A stretch of DNA of 56,034 nt from Fulvivirga sp. M361 (lineage in GTDB: Bacteria > Bacteroidota > Bacteroidia > Cytophagales > Cyclobacteriaceae): NCBI RefSeq assembly GCF_007097395.1, contig NZ_VKDC01000041.1, positions 1-56,034 of the forward strand, read 5' to 3'. This document shows, in pieces, positions 23,148 through 31,843 of the stretch (position 1 is the first letter of the stretch; every line of letters begins with the position of its first letter). The position numbers and the translations under genes are program-made. The notes under the pieces were generated by a model. That model ran no database searches and was not told where the DNA came from. It was given only the letters and a program-made list of their open reading frames with translations.

Positions 23148-23972
23148 TTAATTGCAATAGACTGTGGTATTGGTCAGGTCGCGATTCTTCAAGACTGCAC
23201 TGAACCCGTTAGCTTTGGCTAACGGGCAGACGTTTGATTGAAAATCACTAACCGATATACGGTCGGTATATTCTGTGAGAAATACAGCTTTACCTACCCC
23301 GCTGTAAGGTGAAAGCTGATCGGCAAAATTTTTGACAAATGCATCTTCCACGAGTATCCAGTCGAATTCATCGACCATTTCAGGGACAAGTTCCGGGGCA
23401 TTTTTCTGACCTATGCTAAGTCCGCGTGAGTGCGCCTCGTTAATAAGCCACCTAGAAAAGATAGCGGCATCCTCTTCTGTAAGTGGGAAGCCTGTATCAA
23501 TTTTATAGCCGTTGATATTATCTGGTTCTATACCATCAAACCCTTTGTCACGGATCATATCAAATCGAGCTGTCAAAATAGGGGCAAGTTGATCGATTTC
23601 ACGTATGTCAAGCCATAGCTCACTTTCGAAACTTTCATTTCGATTGCCTAAAACCAGGATGGGGAAAACACCGGAATCCGGCCGGAAGTCTTCAAATGAA
23701 CCCACGGAGACATAGGCTACCACCTTTTTACCCTGAGCTTTCAGGTTAGCCACCAACTCAGGGGTAGCGCTAAAAGCGTCAATGTCTATTACATCCGCTT
23801 CAGTGGAAAAGTCATCAGGAAGATCATCTAACCTCCATTCAAATGTCAGGCCTTGTTCAAAAGCGAAAGGTCCAAGTGGTTTTATGGGAGGCTTTTCCTT
23901 CTCTGAACCACAGGTCGTTAATACTGAAATGCATACTATACTAAAAATGGAAGATTTTAATAGAGACATCAA
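23148..23972 (-). CDS. Lipoprotein, GH114-type endo-alpha-1,4-polygalactosaminidase
   Basis: GH114 enzymes cleave alpha-1,4-linked galactosamine polymers. The sequence shows FEWRLDDLPDDF, DIDAFSATPELVANLKAQGK, KVVAYVSVGSFEDFRPD, LWLDIREIDQLAPIL, FDGIEPDNINGY, LSIGQKNAPEL, and FDWILVEDAF, all characteristic of the (beta/alpha)-barrel family with acid residues in D and E positions. The signal ends LTTC, a lipobox (Cys21). Length 274 is normal. It may act on exopolysaccharide of biofilms. It is transcribed alone. Confidence 0.83.
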   Translation of the reverse strand: MMSLLKSSIFSIVCISVLTTCGSEKEKPPIKPLGPFAFEQGLTFEWRLDDLPDDFSTEADVIDIDAFSATPELVANLKAQGKKVVAYVSVGSFEDFRPDSGVFPILVLGNRNESFESELWLDIREIDQLAPILTARFDMIRDKGFDGIEPDNINGYKIDTGFPLTEEDAAIFSRWLINEAHSRGLSIGQKNAPELVPEMVDEFDWILVEDAFVKNFADQLSPYSGVGKAVFLTEYTDRISVSDFQSNVCPLAKANGFSAVLKNRDLTNTTVYCN

Positions 23973-24097
23973 AATTATGTTAGGAACACGGCTTCAATAA
24001 AGGCGCAAAACTATCAACATCTCACTGACATTCAACAACTCCCGGAGAAAGGTTTTTCTTAATCTACATGCAGAAAAAAAGTGCCGAAGTTTTGAAA

Positions 24098-24697
24098 TTA
24101 GTCTGTTTTTGAAAAAATAAGATCAAGTTCGAGTTGGATATCATCAGAGATAATCCCGTCCTTCAAGTCTGCGAAGAAACTGGCGGAGTTATAAATGATA
24201 TCCCACCGGGTCCTGTCGATGACTATGGTGCCGGTTATCCTGATTTGGTCATGTTCGAAACGGATGTAAGGCTTACAAGTAATCTTTTGCGTTATTCCTT
24301 TTATGGTGAGTAACCCTGTAACCACAAACTGTGGGGGAGTGGAAAAGCTGGCCGCCGGATGTATGTTTGACATAGAAAAATGAGAGACAGGAAACTTAGC
24401 GGTTGAAAAAAAATCGTCGGATTTCAGGTGTTTATCCAGGTCGTTACGACTTTCAGCATTTTTCATATCCGTACTTTGAATAGTAGTCATATCTATAACG
24501 ATGTTACCATTAATCATACTTTTTGTATCTGTGGTAAGGATATTGCCTGATTGAAGTTTGATAATTCCGTTATGACCACCTCCTAACACATAACTACTCG
24601 CCCATTTGATCTGGCTCTCTTTTACGTCCAGTTGATAGTTAACCTGCGAAAACCCCGGAAAGGATATCAACGTCATAATGATTACAATCTTGTTCAT
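24098..24697 (-). CDS. YceI-family periplasmic protein
   Basis: A short signal peptide (IVIIMTLISFPGFSQ) is followed by the YceI lipocalin-like fold: YQLDVKESQIKWASSYVLG, HNGIIKLQSG, GNIVIDMTTIQSTDM, LDKHLKSDDFFSTAKFP, GLLTIKGITQKITC, and the end RTRWDIIYNS. YceI proteins bind polyisoprenoid or similar amphiphiles. The gene is divergent from the membrane-anchored regulator at 24823. The 125-bp gap between them holds the phased TGTAAA array, which suggests direct control by that regulator. Confidence 0.88.
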   Translation of the reverse strand: MNKIVIIMTLISFPGFSQVNYQLDVKESQIKWASSYVLGGGHNGIIKLQSGNILTTDTKSMINGNIVIDMTTIQSTDMKNAESRNDLDKHLKSDDFFSTAKFPVSHFSMSNIHPAASFSTPPQFVVTGLLTIKGITQKITCKPYIRFEHDQIRITGTIVIDRTRWDIIYNSASFFADLKDGIISDDIQLELDLIFSKTD

Positions 24698-24773
24698 GCT
24701 ACAATAGTTTTAAAATGGTATGTTACTTTTATTGAGATAATACCGTCAAGCTAATTTGTACAGTGAAGAACGA

Positions 24774-24811
24774 TGTAAAACGAATGTAAAAAAGTGTAAA
24801 GCGGGTGTAAA
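24774..24811 (+). promoter_or_regulatory. Four phased TGTAAA direct repeats
   Basis: TGTAAA occurs at 24774, 24785, 24795 and 24806, spaced 11, 10 and 11 bp, with a looser TGTACA at 24757. The last copy ends 11 bp before the regulator's ATG, and all are 75-115 bp upstream of yceI. Winged-helix (OmpR-type) regulators bind such direct repeats. Confidence 0.7.
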
Positions 24812-24822
24812 TCTTTAAAAAA

Positions 24823-25686
24823 ATGAAAGGAAGGTTCTTAATTATCGGTTTGTATATTACGGTGAACGCTGTACTTTCTTTCACGGTCCTTAAAAGTGGG
24901 GGTTCTGACGGTTTTCCAAAAGACCGTGCTGCTTTGGCCATTCGTAATGTCGGACATCAATTGCTGTGGCATATTGGCGATTCTTCCTCCAGAGTGCTGC
25001 CTGTCACTCAAGTAACTGATAATACCTTCAAGCTGGAGTTTAAAAGCGCTTTTTCTTTTTCTCCCGATACATTGGTAAAGATTGTCAGGCACAGTTTAGC
25101 AGCGATTAACCCCACTCCGGATTATCTTGTCAATGTATTTGACTGTGGTACGGACCAGGTAGTGTACGGATTTGAGATCAGCCGGCAACGAAAAGACCTG
25201 GTTCCTTGTGTGGGGAGATTACAGCCGGAAAAATGTTACTTCATTCACATAACTTTTGAAGGTGTTTCTGCAAGCCATGTTGATCACCCCTATTATTTAT
25301 ATGGGTTGATGCTGGTGGGTTTAACCCTTGTTACTTTAGTCACAAGAAAACCCCGGCCCCAGGCAAAACAGGAAAGCCCGGCCGAAACAATGATGATCAG
25401 GTTTGGGAAGTATTCTTTTTTGCCATTTAAACGCCAGCTTCAGATTGATTTGAATACGATCGATCTTTCTGACAAAGAATCAAGGATATTGGAAATTTTA
25501 GCCCTTCAACCTAATCAATTGATCACTCGTGACGAACTGCTGAAACGGGTATGGGAAGATGAAGGTGTTTTTACCGGAAGAAGCCTGGATGTGTTTATTT
25601 CCAAATTAAGAAAAAAACTTAAGAACGATCCTACTGTTCGCATTACCAATATACACGGAAAAGGGTACACGTTAGAAATAGAGTAA
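24823..25686 (+). CDS. Membrane-anchored winged-helix transcriptional regulator
   Basis: An N-terminal hydrophobic segment (residues 5-22), a periplasmic sensor region of about 130 residues with three cysteines (C108, C129, C138), a second membrane span (158-174, YYLYGLMLVGLTLVTLV) and a cytoplasmic OmpR/ToxR-type winged helix (about 195-287). The winged helix shows LSDKESRILEILALQPNQLI, TRDELLKRVWED, GRSLDVFISKLRKKL, NIHGKGYTLE. ToxR has the opposite order (DNA-binding domain first), so this is a reversed layout. The regulator would read an extracytoplasmic signal and act directly on DNA, most simply at the adjacent TGTAAA repeats and yceI. Confidence 0.85.
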   Translation: MKGRFLIIGLYITVNAVLSFTVLKSGGSDGFPKDRAALAIRNVGHQLLWHIGDSSSRVLPVTQVTDNTFKLEFKSAFSFSPDTLVKIVRHSLAAINPTPDYLVNVFDCGTDQVVYGFEISRQRKDLVPCVGRLQPEKCYFIHITFEGVSASHVDHPYYLYGLMLVGLTLVTLVTRKPRPQAKQESPAETMMIRFGKYSFLPFKRQLQIDLNTIDLSDKESRILEILALQPNQLITRDELLKRVWEDEGVFTGRSLDVFISKLRKKLKNDPTVRITNIHGKGYTLEIE

Positions 25687-25760
25687 ACCGGTTAGTCTCC
25701 AGTGTTCATGATTTACTATCTACTGATGATCATTTGAATACAAAGCCTCCTTGTAAACAC

Positions 25761-25790
25761 AAAAAAGCCCGGACATAGTGCCCAGGCCTT
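25761..25790 (-). terminator. Terminator of the fatty-acid operon
   Basis: On the minus strand GCCTGG pairs with CCGGGC (one wobble), and a run of six T follows. It lies 27 bp past the acyl-CoA dehydrogenase stop, as expected for a Rho-independent terminator. Confidence 0.75.
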
Positions 25791-25816
25791 TCCCCGTTTG
25801 TGGTTTAGGTTAAAAA

Positions 25817-27619
25817 TTAAAACGGATATTCATTTTTCTCGATGATATAGTCAGCGATCCTTCTTCTTGCATTTTTTAAATTATATGGTTCCAGTTTTGT
25901 GAATCGTTTGAGTCCCATTAACATCATACGTTGTTCATCGCCTTCTGCAAACGCGTAAATGGCTTGCTTACCGGATGAAGCGGCTTTCTCTACCGCATCG
26001 TACAGGTAAACACGCATCATATCAATTTGTGTACTTACAGCCTCTTCTCCTTGTCCTGCGACCAGCTTTTCTACTCTTAACAAGGCAGATTCGGCAGCAT
26101 AACCTTCGATCAGCATATCTGCCAGGTTCATCAGGATCTCCTGCTCTTCCCCTAGTTTCTGCATGTATTTTTGAACAGCAGCTCCGGCTACCATTAACCC
26201 TGCCTTTTTCAGGTTAGCAATGACTTTCTTTTCCTTTCCAAAAGGTACGTCATCATCAGTTGCACCAAAATCAGGAATAGACATTAACTCTTTTTGTACC
26301 GCCATGGCCGGACTCATCAGATCGATTTTCCCTTTCATGGTACGCTTTAATAGCATATCGATGCTCAACATACGGTTGATCTCGTTGGTTCCTTCAAAAA
26401 TGCGGTTGATACGGGCATCTCTGTAAGCGCGGTCCATGGGCCCTTCAGCTGAAAAGCCCATGCCGCCATAGATCTGCACCCCTTCATCTACCGTATAATC
26501 CAGCACTTCGGAGCCATGCACTTTCAGGATCGCACATTCTATAGCAAATTCTTCTACGGACTTCAGCTTGGCCTGAGCTTCATCCATGCCTTCTGCAACC
26601 ATGGCTTCATATGCATCGTCTATATTTTGGCCCGCCCTGTAGTGTGCTGATTCTGAAACAAATACCTTAGACGCCATCTGTGCTAATTTGTGCTTAATAG
26701 CGCCAAAGCTGGAAATAGATGTGCCGAATTGCTTTCTTTCATTCGCATAGTTTACAGCATTTGATATGACTGCTTTTGAAGCTCCAAAAGCGGCAGCGCC
26801 AAGCTTGATGCGACCTATGTTTAAAATATTTACTGCAATCTTAAAGCCGTTCTCTCTTTCCGAAAGTAAGTTCTCAACAGGCACTTTACAGTCATTCAGG
26901 AATACCTGACGAGTAGAAGACCCCTTGATTCCCATTTTCTTCTCCTCTTCATTCATGGTGATGCCACCAAAATCTTTCTCTACGATGAAAGCGGACAGAT
27001 TTTTATCATCATCAATTTTGGCAAATACGATATAAATATCAGCGAAACCTCCGTTGGTTATCCACATTTTTTGGCCATTGATGATATAGTGTTTTCCATC
27101 ATCAGTAAGTACTGCCTTAGTTTTCCCACTGTTAGCATCAGAACCGGAATCGGGTTCGGTAAGGCAGTAAGCTGCTTTCCATTCTCCTGTGCCAAGCTTG
27201 GGTAAGTATTTGCTTTTTTGTGACTCGTTACCATAATAAAGAATGGGCAATGTACCGATTCCGGTATGTGCAGAGATGGCAACAGCAAAGGAATGACCTG
27301 CTCCCAATACTTCGGCTACCAGCATAGAAGTATTAAAATTCATGCCAAAACCACCATATTGCTCAGGAACGGAAGTGCCTAATAGTCCCAGCTCACCGGC
27401 TTTATCTAAAAGACCTGGCATTAATTCAGGATGCTGCATAGAATCAATTTCATCTAGTTGAGTATAGACCTCTTGTTCTAGAAAATCCTGACAGGTTTGA
27501 GCGATCATCTTCTGCTCTTCGCTCCATTCTTCAGGAATAAAAATGTCTGACGCCTGTGTTTCTTTGATAAGAAATTCACCGCCTTTGATTGCTTCCCTTG
27601 CTTCTGCTGCTGTGCTCAT
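25817..27619 (-). CDS. Acyl-CoA dehydrogenase, long form
   Basis: First step of fatty-acid beta-oxidation: FAD-dependent oxidation of acyl-CoA to trans-2-enoyl-CoA. The full ACAD core is visible: PEQYGGFGMNF, AYCLTEPDSGSDA, WITNGGFADIYIVFAK, KKMGIKGSSTRQVF, GRIKLGAAAFGASKAVISNA, and YGGMGFSAEGPMDRAYRDAR with the catalytic Glu in IFEGTNE. A C-terminal extension of about 160 residues, normal in this Bacteroidetes subgroup, follows. Length 600. It is the last gene of the operon, with electrons presumably passed on to ETF (not in this window). Confidence 0.93.
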   Translation of the reverse strand: MSTAAEAREAIKGGEFLIKETQASDIFIPEEWSEEQKMIAQTCQDFLEQEVYTQLDEIDSMQHPELMPGLLDKAGELGLLGTSVPEQYGGFGMNFNTSMLVAEVLGAGHSFAVAISAHTGIGTLPILYYGNESQKSKYLPKLGTGEWKAAYCLTEPDSGSDANSGKTKAVLTDDGKHYIINGQKMWITNGGFADIYIVFAKIDDDKNLSAFIVEKDFGGITMNEEEKKMGIKGSSTRQVFLNDCKVPVENLLSERENGFKIAVNILNIGRIKLGAAAFGASKAVISNAVNYANERKQFGTSISSFGAIKHKLAQMASKVFVSESAHYRAGQNIDDAYEAMVAEGMDEAQAKLKSVEEFAIECAILKVHGSEVLDYTVDEGVQIYGGMGFSAEGPMDRAYRDARINRIFEGTNEINRMLSIDMLLKRTMKGKIDLMSPAMAVQKELMSIPDFGATDDDVPFGKEKKVIANLKKAGLMVAGAAVQKYMQKLGEEQEILMNLADMLIEGYAAESALLRVEKLVAGQGEEAVSTQIDMMRVYLYDAVEKAASSGKQAIYAFAEGDEQRMMLMGLKRFTKLEPYNLKNARRRIADYIIEKNEYPF

Positions 27620-27630
27620 ATCTTTTATGT

Positions 27631-27758
27631 TTTAGTATTGAGTCGAGAGTCCTGAGTCTTAAGTCGTAAGTACTTAGTATTGAGAATCCCGACTTTAATG
27701 TTTTGTTTATGTTATTATAGTCTCGAGTCCTGAGTCATAAGTCTTAAGACTCAGGACT
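27631..27758. repeat. Irregular AGTCCTGAGTC repeats, gene-less inverted-repeat element
   Basis: AGTCCTGAGTC occurs at 27648-27658 and 27726-27736, and inverted at 27748-27758 (GACTCAGGACT). The near inverted pair has an 11-nt spacer. Related variants (GAGTCGAGAG, AAGTCGTAAG) fill the space between. The style matches the repeats around the S23 gene two genes upstream, but no S23 frame is present here. Confidence 0.7.
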
Positions 27759-27768
27759 AATGTTACCC

Positions 27769-28941
27769 TCAGTTCAAAAATTCATAAATCCCCGCTACAC
27801 CTTGTCCTCCGCCTACGCAGGCTGTTACCATACCATATTTACTGCCTTTTCTTCTCATCTCATTGAGTAGCGTAATGCTGAGTCTTGCACCCGTGCTTCC
27901 AAGTGGGTGTCCAAGCGCTATGGCCCCGCCGTTTACATTGATCTTTTTGGGGTCCAGATCCAGCTCTTTGATCACCGCCAGCGACTGTGCGGCAAATGCC
28001 TCGTTTAATTCGATCAAATCAATGTCATTTTGTTTCAATCCCGCTCTGCTTAATGCCTTGGGTACAGCATCTACAGGTCCAATACCCATGATCCTGGGCT
28101 CCACACCGGCAACGGCATAGCTCACCATACGTGCTTCAGGTTCTAAGCCTAATTCCTTCATTTTCTTTTCTGACATCACCACTACAAAGGCTGCGCCGTC
28201 ATTGGTGGGAGAGCTATTACCGGCGGTAACAGATCCGCCCATGGCGAATACAGGCTTTAGCTTTGCCAGCACTTCTTTACTGGTGTCAGGCCTTGGTCCC
28301 TCATCCGTATCGACGGTATACTCCCTGGTTTGTTTCTTACCCTCCTTTACGAAGGTCTCTTTAACAGTGATGGGTACTATTTCATCTTTAAACTTACCAT
28401 CTGTCTGTGCTTTAGTAGCTTTCATATGCGAATTGTAAGCAAATTCATCTTGTTGCTCTCTATTTACATCGTACTGTTTTGATATCTGCTCTGCTGTTAA
28501 GCCCATGCTAGTGTAATAATCAGGGTTTTCAGCTGCTATCTTATAATTAAGAGCGGTTTTCCACCCCATCACCGGCACCATCGACATAGATTCGGTACCT
28601 CCTGCAATAACGACATCCGCCATGCCGGCCTGAATTTTTGCAGAAGCCAGGTGAATGGCCTCCAGCCCTGAACCGCAGTAGCGGTTGATCACCATTCCCG
28701 GCACTTCAATGCCAAGTGCCATAAGTGAGATCATACGCCCCATCTGCATGCCCTGCTCAGCTTCCTGTACCGCATTACCTACGATCAGGTCATCTACCAT
28801 ATTTTTTTCTAACCCAGGAACGGAATCCACTAAACGGGTAATTACGTCCACCGCCAGGTCATCAGGACGAGTAAAGCGAAACCCACCTTTTTTAGCCCTA
28901 CCTACCGCGGTTCTGTATCCTTTGATTATGTATGCATCCAT
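27769..28941 (-). CDS. fadA: Acetyl-CoA acyltransferase (thiolase)
   Basis: Last step of beta-oxidation: thiolytic release of acetyl-CoA. The nucleophile Cys is in NRYCGSGLEAIHLA, the second active site in INVNGGAIALGHPLGSTGAR, and the third (acid/base Cys) in TACVGGGQG. Length 390 is typical. The gene lies between the S23-bearing gap and the repeat-rich gap, in the middle of the operon with the multifunctional enzyme and acyl-CoA dehydrogenase. The start MDAYIIKGYRTAVGRA at 28941 is standard. Confidence 0.95.
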   Translation of the reverse strand: MDAYIIKGYRTAVGRAKKGGFRFTRPDDLAVDVITRLVDSVPGLEKNMVDDLIVGNAVQEAEQGMQMGRMISLMALGIEVPGMVINRYCGSGLEAIHLASAKIQAGMADVVIAGGTESMSMVPVMGWKTALNYKIAAENPDYYTSMGLTAEQISKQYDVNREQQDEFAYNSHMKATKAQTDGKFKDEIVPITVKETFVKEGKKQTREYTVDTDEGPRPDTSKEVLAKLKPVFAMGGSVTAGNSSPTNDGAAFVVVMSEKKMKELGLEPEARMVSYAVAGVEPRIMGIGPVDAVPKALSRAGLKQNDIDLIELNEAFAAQSLAVIKELDLDPKKINVNGGAIALGHPLGSTGARLSITLLNEMRRKGSKYGMVTACVGGGQGVAGIYEFLN

Positions 28942-28968
28942 GTTATTGTCTTTTTAGTCGTTAGTTTC

Positions 28969-29433
28969 TAGTCGTAAGTCTTGAGTAGCTGGTCTTAATT
29001 TTATGGGAGCTTTAATGATTTTTTTAAGCCGTGGTTCATTTTTTGAATTTCATCGATTTCAGATTGAAGGGTTTGAAAATGCTCCTCCTTTAAAAAGCCA
29101 ATTCTACTTGCTATAGTTAATTGAGTATCCAATTCATAAGAACTGCCATGGGAGATTCCCAGGAAATGATTGAATTCTTTGCTTGAATTACGACCGGAGC
29201 CTTCCGCAATATTAGAGGGTATTGATACACCGCTTCTTCTTATCTGAGAAGTAAGTCCATATATTTCTTCTTTAGGGAAATCTTGGGTTAACTCGTAAAC
29301 TTTAACAGCAAGGTCCACTGACTTCTGCCATATTTTAAGCTCTTTATAATTGTTCATTCAAAACGCGGTTTAGTTACAAAATCAAGCTTTATTGACGCTC
29401 TACTCAAGACTAGCTACTCAAGACTCAAGACTA
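28969..29433. mobile_element. S23-carrying inverted-repeat element in the fad operon
   Basis: Two 28-nt arms (28969-28996 and 29406-29433) are inverted repeats matching at 25 of 28 positions. The inner 19 are fully pairable, counting one G-U. They bracket the S23 gene and little else. The layout equals the intervening sequences of bacterial 23S rRNA, where an S23-type gene sits inside a long terminal stem. Here it lies between fadA and the multifunctional enzyme gene. No transposase or target duplication is seen, so mobility is an inference. Confidence 0.6.
29001..29357 (-). CDS. Four-helix-bundle (S23/IVS-type) protein
   Basis: The 118-residue sequence is a standard S23 four-helix bundle: ELKIWQKSVDLAVKVYELTQ, then IYGLTSQIRRSGVSIPSNIA, EGSGRNSSKEFNHFLGISHG, SSYELDTQLTIASRIGFL, and a C-terminal helix. 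The family is encoded by 23S rRNA intervening sequences and by free-standing genes, forms pentamers, and is also used by diversity-generating retroelements (Avd). Its function at most loci is unknown. It is within the beta-oxidation operon on the same strand, flanked by inverted repeats. Confidence 0.9.
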   Translation of the reverse strand: MNNYKELKIWQKSVDLAVKVYELTQDFPKEEIYGLTSQIRRSGVSIPSNIAEGSGRNSSKEFNHFLGISHGSSYELDTQLTIASRIGFLKEEHFQTLQSEIDEIQKMNHGLKKSLKLP

Positions 29434-29440
29434 CAATTAA

Positions 29441-31840
29441 TTAATTCCTCAAGGGTTTCCCTCCCGTCAAAATGGATTGAATTCTTTCCAATGTTTTCTT
29501 CTCACCTGTTAGTGAAAGAAATGCTTCTCTTTCCAGGTCGAGCAGGTATTGCTCAGACACTTCATGTGGGTAGGAGAGATCTCCACCGCACATGACGTAG
29601 GCAATTTTTTCAGCAATTTTCAGATCATGATCTGAAATATAATTACCCATTCGCATGCCGCTTACGCCAGCCATGAAAAGTGCCATACCTGTTTTCCCCT
29701 GTACTTTGATGTTGGTAGCCTGGATAGGTTGGGTATATCCTGCATTAGCCAATTCAAGTACCGTTTCTTTTGCATCAGCGATCTGCCTGTCTTTGTTTAT
29801 TGTAATGTTATCTTGTGCTCTCAAGATATTCATGTCAACGGCTTCATGCGCTGAAGTAGCGACTTTAGCCGTAGCGATATTCATAAAGGCATTTTGTAAT
29901 GCATTAAGTTCTACATCACCCGTTTCCAATCCATCGGATACACGCTTTGCAAGTTCTTTTGTGCCGCCACCACCGGGTATGAGTCCTACGCCTACTTCCA
30001 CAAGACCGATATATGTTTCAGAGGCAGCCTGAACTTTATCCGCGTGCATGGTCATCTCACAACCCCCTCCTAAGGTTAGTCCGTGTGGAGCTACTACAAT
30101 AGGTACACTGGAGTAGCGCACACGCATTACAGTGTTTTGGAAATGACGGATCATAAAGTCTACTTCATCGAATTCCTGTTCTATGGCATACATAAATACC
30201 ATACCCAGGTTAGCTCCTGCTGAGAATTGCGCTCCCTGATTTCCTATTACAAGGCCGCGGTAATCTTTTTCCGCCATATCAATGGCTTTGTTTATCCCTT
30301 CAACGACTTCTCCGCCAAGGGTATTCATTTTAGTGTGGAATTCAATGCCTAAGACTTCATCACCCAAATCAAAGATGGTAGCGCCGGAATTGCTCCAGAC
30401 CACTTTTGTCTCACGAATATTATCCAGGATAACATATTCTTCTGCTCCCGGGACAGCTTTGTACACGTTAGATCCGATGTCATAATAATGACGAACACCG
30501 TCTTTCGCTGTATAGAACGATTCTATTCCGGCGTCCAGCATATCATACACCCATTGGTTAGGCTTGTAGCCCATTTCTTCCATTTTCCCGACTGTCTTTC
30601 TAATGCCTACAGCATCCCACGTTTCGAAAGGGCCTATTTCCCACCCGAATCCGGCACAGATAGCGTCGTCAATCTTATATAGCTCATCGGCTATTTCAGG
30701 AATGCGATTTGTTACGTATTTGAACAACGCATAGAAAGAATCACGATAGAATTCACCTGCTTTATCTTTTCCTGAAAAGAGTACCTTAAATCGTTCTTTT
30801 AAGTTGTCTATTGTTTTAGTAAGTTCGAGGGTGGCAAATTTGGCTTTTTGCTTGGGTTGGTATTCCAGTGTTTCAAGGTCCAGGGTTAATATCTGTGTTT
30901 TACCGTCTACCTTGGTTTTTTTGTAAAATCCTTGATTAGTTTTATCTCCAAGCCATTTATTTTCTTCCAGTTTGCCTACTACTTCGGGCAGCTTAAATGT
31001 GTCACGAGCTTCGTCGTTGGGTAATCCCTGGTAAAGACCGTTTGCTACTTTGATCAGCGTATCCAATCCTACCACATCTGATGTACGGAAAGTAGCGGAC
31101 TTAGGTCGTCCTATTACAGGACCGGTAAGTTTGTCGATCTCATCCACGTTCATGTCCAGCTTCTGCATGCTATCTATCACCTTAAGAATGGCATAGATAC
31201 CTACACGGTTGGCGATGAAAGCAGGTGTGTCTTTACAAAGGACAGTGGTTTTCCCCAGGTAGAGGTCGCCATAATGCATAAAAAAATCGACGATCTCAGG
31301 GTCAGTTTTAGGGGTGGGGATTATTTCCAGCAACTTCAGGTAACGTGGAGGGTTAAAGAAGTGTGTTCCACAGAAATGCTGTTGAAAATCTTCGCTACGT
31401 CCTTCCAGCATGAAGTTAATAGGAATACCTGAAGTATTGGATGTGATCAATGTACCTGGTTCGCGAAATTGCTCCACCTGGTCAAAGATTTTTTTCTTGA
31501 TATCGAGATTTTCGACGACTACTTCTATTATCCAGTCACAGTCTTTAATACGCTCCATGTCATCGGAGAAATTGCCCAGGAAAATACGACTTACGAAGCT
31601 TTTATGGTACAAAGGCGCCGGTTTGGATTTCACAGCGGTGTCCAGTGACTGCTGAACGATCCTGTTTCTAACGACTTTGTCTTCGAGGGTAAGGCCCTTT
31701 TTTTGCTCACCATCGGTGAGTTCACGAGGAACGATGTCCAGTAATATCACCTGCACTCCGATATTGGCAAAGTGACAGGCGATCCTGGAACCCATAATTC
31801 CTGATCCTAAAACGGCTACTTTGTTGATTCGTCTGGTCAT
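29441..31840 (-). CDS. 3-hydroxyacyl-CoA dehydrogenase / enoyl-CoA hydratase fusion
   Basis: This does the middle two steps of beta-oxidation. The N-terminal NAD-binding domain has VAVLGSGIMGSRIACHFANI (GxGxMG), then the usual CGTHFFNPPRYLKLLEIIPT and C-terminal helical domains with KLTGPVIGRPKSATFRTSDV. A crotonase domain follows near 480-680: RGLVIGNQGAQFSAGANLG, VVAPHGLTLGGGCEMTMHAD, TYIGLVEVGVGLIPGGGGTK. This order (dehydrogenase first) differs from E. coli FadB and is usual in Bacteroidetes. Length 799. The MarR gene ends 3 bp upstream, indicating one transcript. Confidence 0.93.
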   Translation of the reverse strand: MTRRINKVAVLGSGIMGSRIACHFANIGVQVILLDIVPRELTDGEQKKGLTLEDKVVRNRIVQQSLDTAVKSKPAPLYHKSFVSRIFLGNFSDDMERIKDCDWIIEVVVENLDIKKKIFDQVEQFREPGTLITSNTSGIPINFMLEGRSEDFQQHFCGTHFFNPPRYLKLLEIIPTPKTDPEIVDFFMHYGDLYLGKTTVLCKDTPAFIANRVGIYAILKVIDSMQKLDMNVDEIDKLTGPVIGRPKSATFRTSDVVGLDTLIKVANGLYQGLPNDEARDTFKLPEVVGKLEENKWLGDKTNQGFYKKTKVDGKTQILTLDLETLEYQPKQKAKFATLELTKTIDNLKERFKVLFSGKDKAGEFYRDSFYALFKYVTNRIPEIADELYKIDDAICAGFGWEIGPFETWDAVGIRKTVGKMEEMGYKPNQWVYDMLDAGIESFYTAKDGVRHYYDIGSNVYKAVPGAEEYVILDNIRETKVVWSNSGATIFDLGDEVLGIEFHTKMNTLGGEVVEGINKAIDMAEKDYRGLVIGNQGAQFSAGANLGMVFMYAIEQEFDEVDFMIRHFQNTVMRVRYSSVPIVVAPHGLTLGGGCEMTMHADKVQAASETYIGLVEVGVGLIPGGGGTKELAKRVSDGLETGDVELNALQNAFMNIATAKVATSAHEAVDMNILRAQDNITINKDRQIADAKETVLELANAGYTQPIQATNIKVQGKTGMALFMAGVSGMRMGNYISDHDLKIAEKIAYVMCGGDLSYPHEVSEQYLLDLEREAFLSLTGEKKTLERIQSILTGGKPLRN

Positions 31841-31843
31841 TGT

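Noticed and set aside
29001-29357. Part of a diversity-generating retroelement (S23/Avd gene plus a reverse transcriptase in the window)
   Set aside because: The only RT is a group II intron protein 28 kb away, and no template/variable repeat pair was noticed near either gene.
28969-29433. Complete insertion sequence
   Set aside because: No transposase and no clear target duplication; only the inverted arms and the S23 gene are present.
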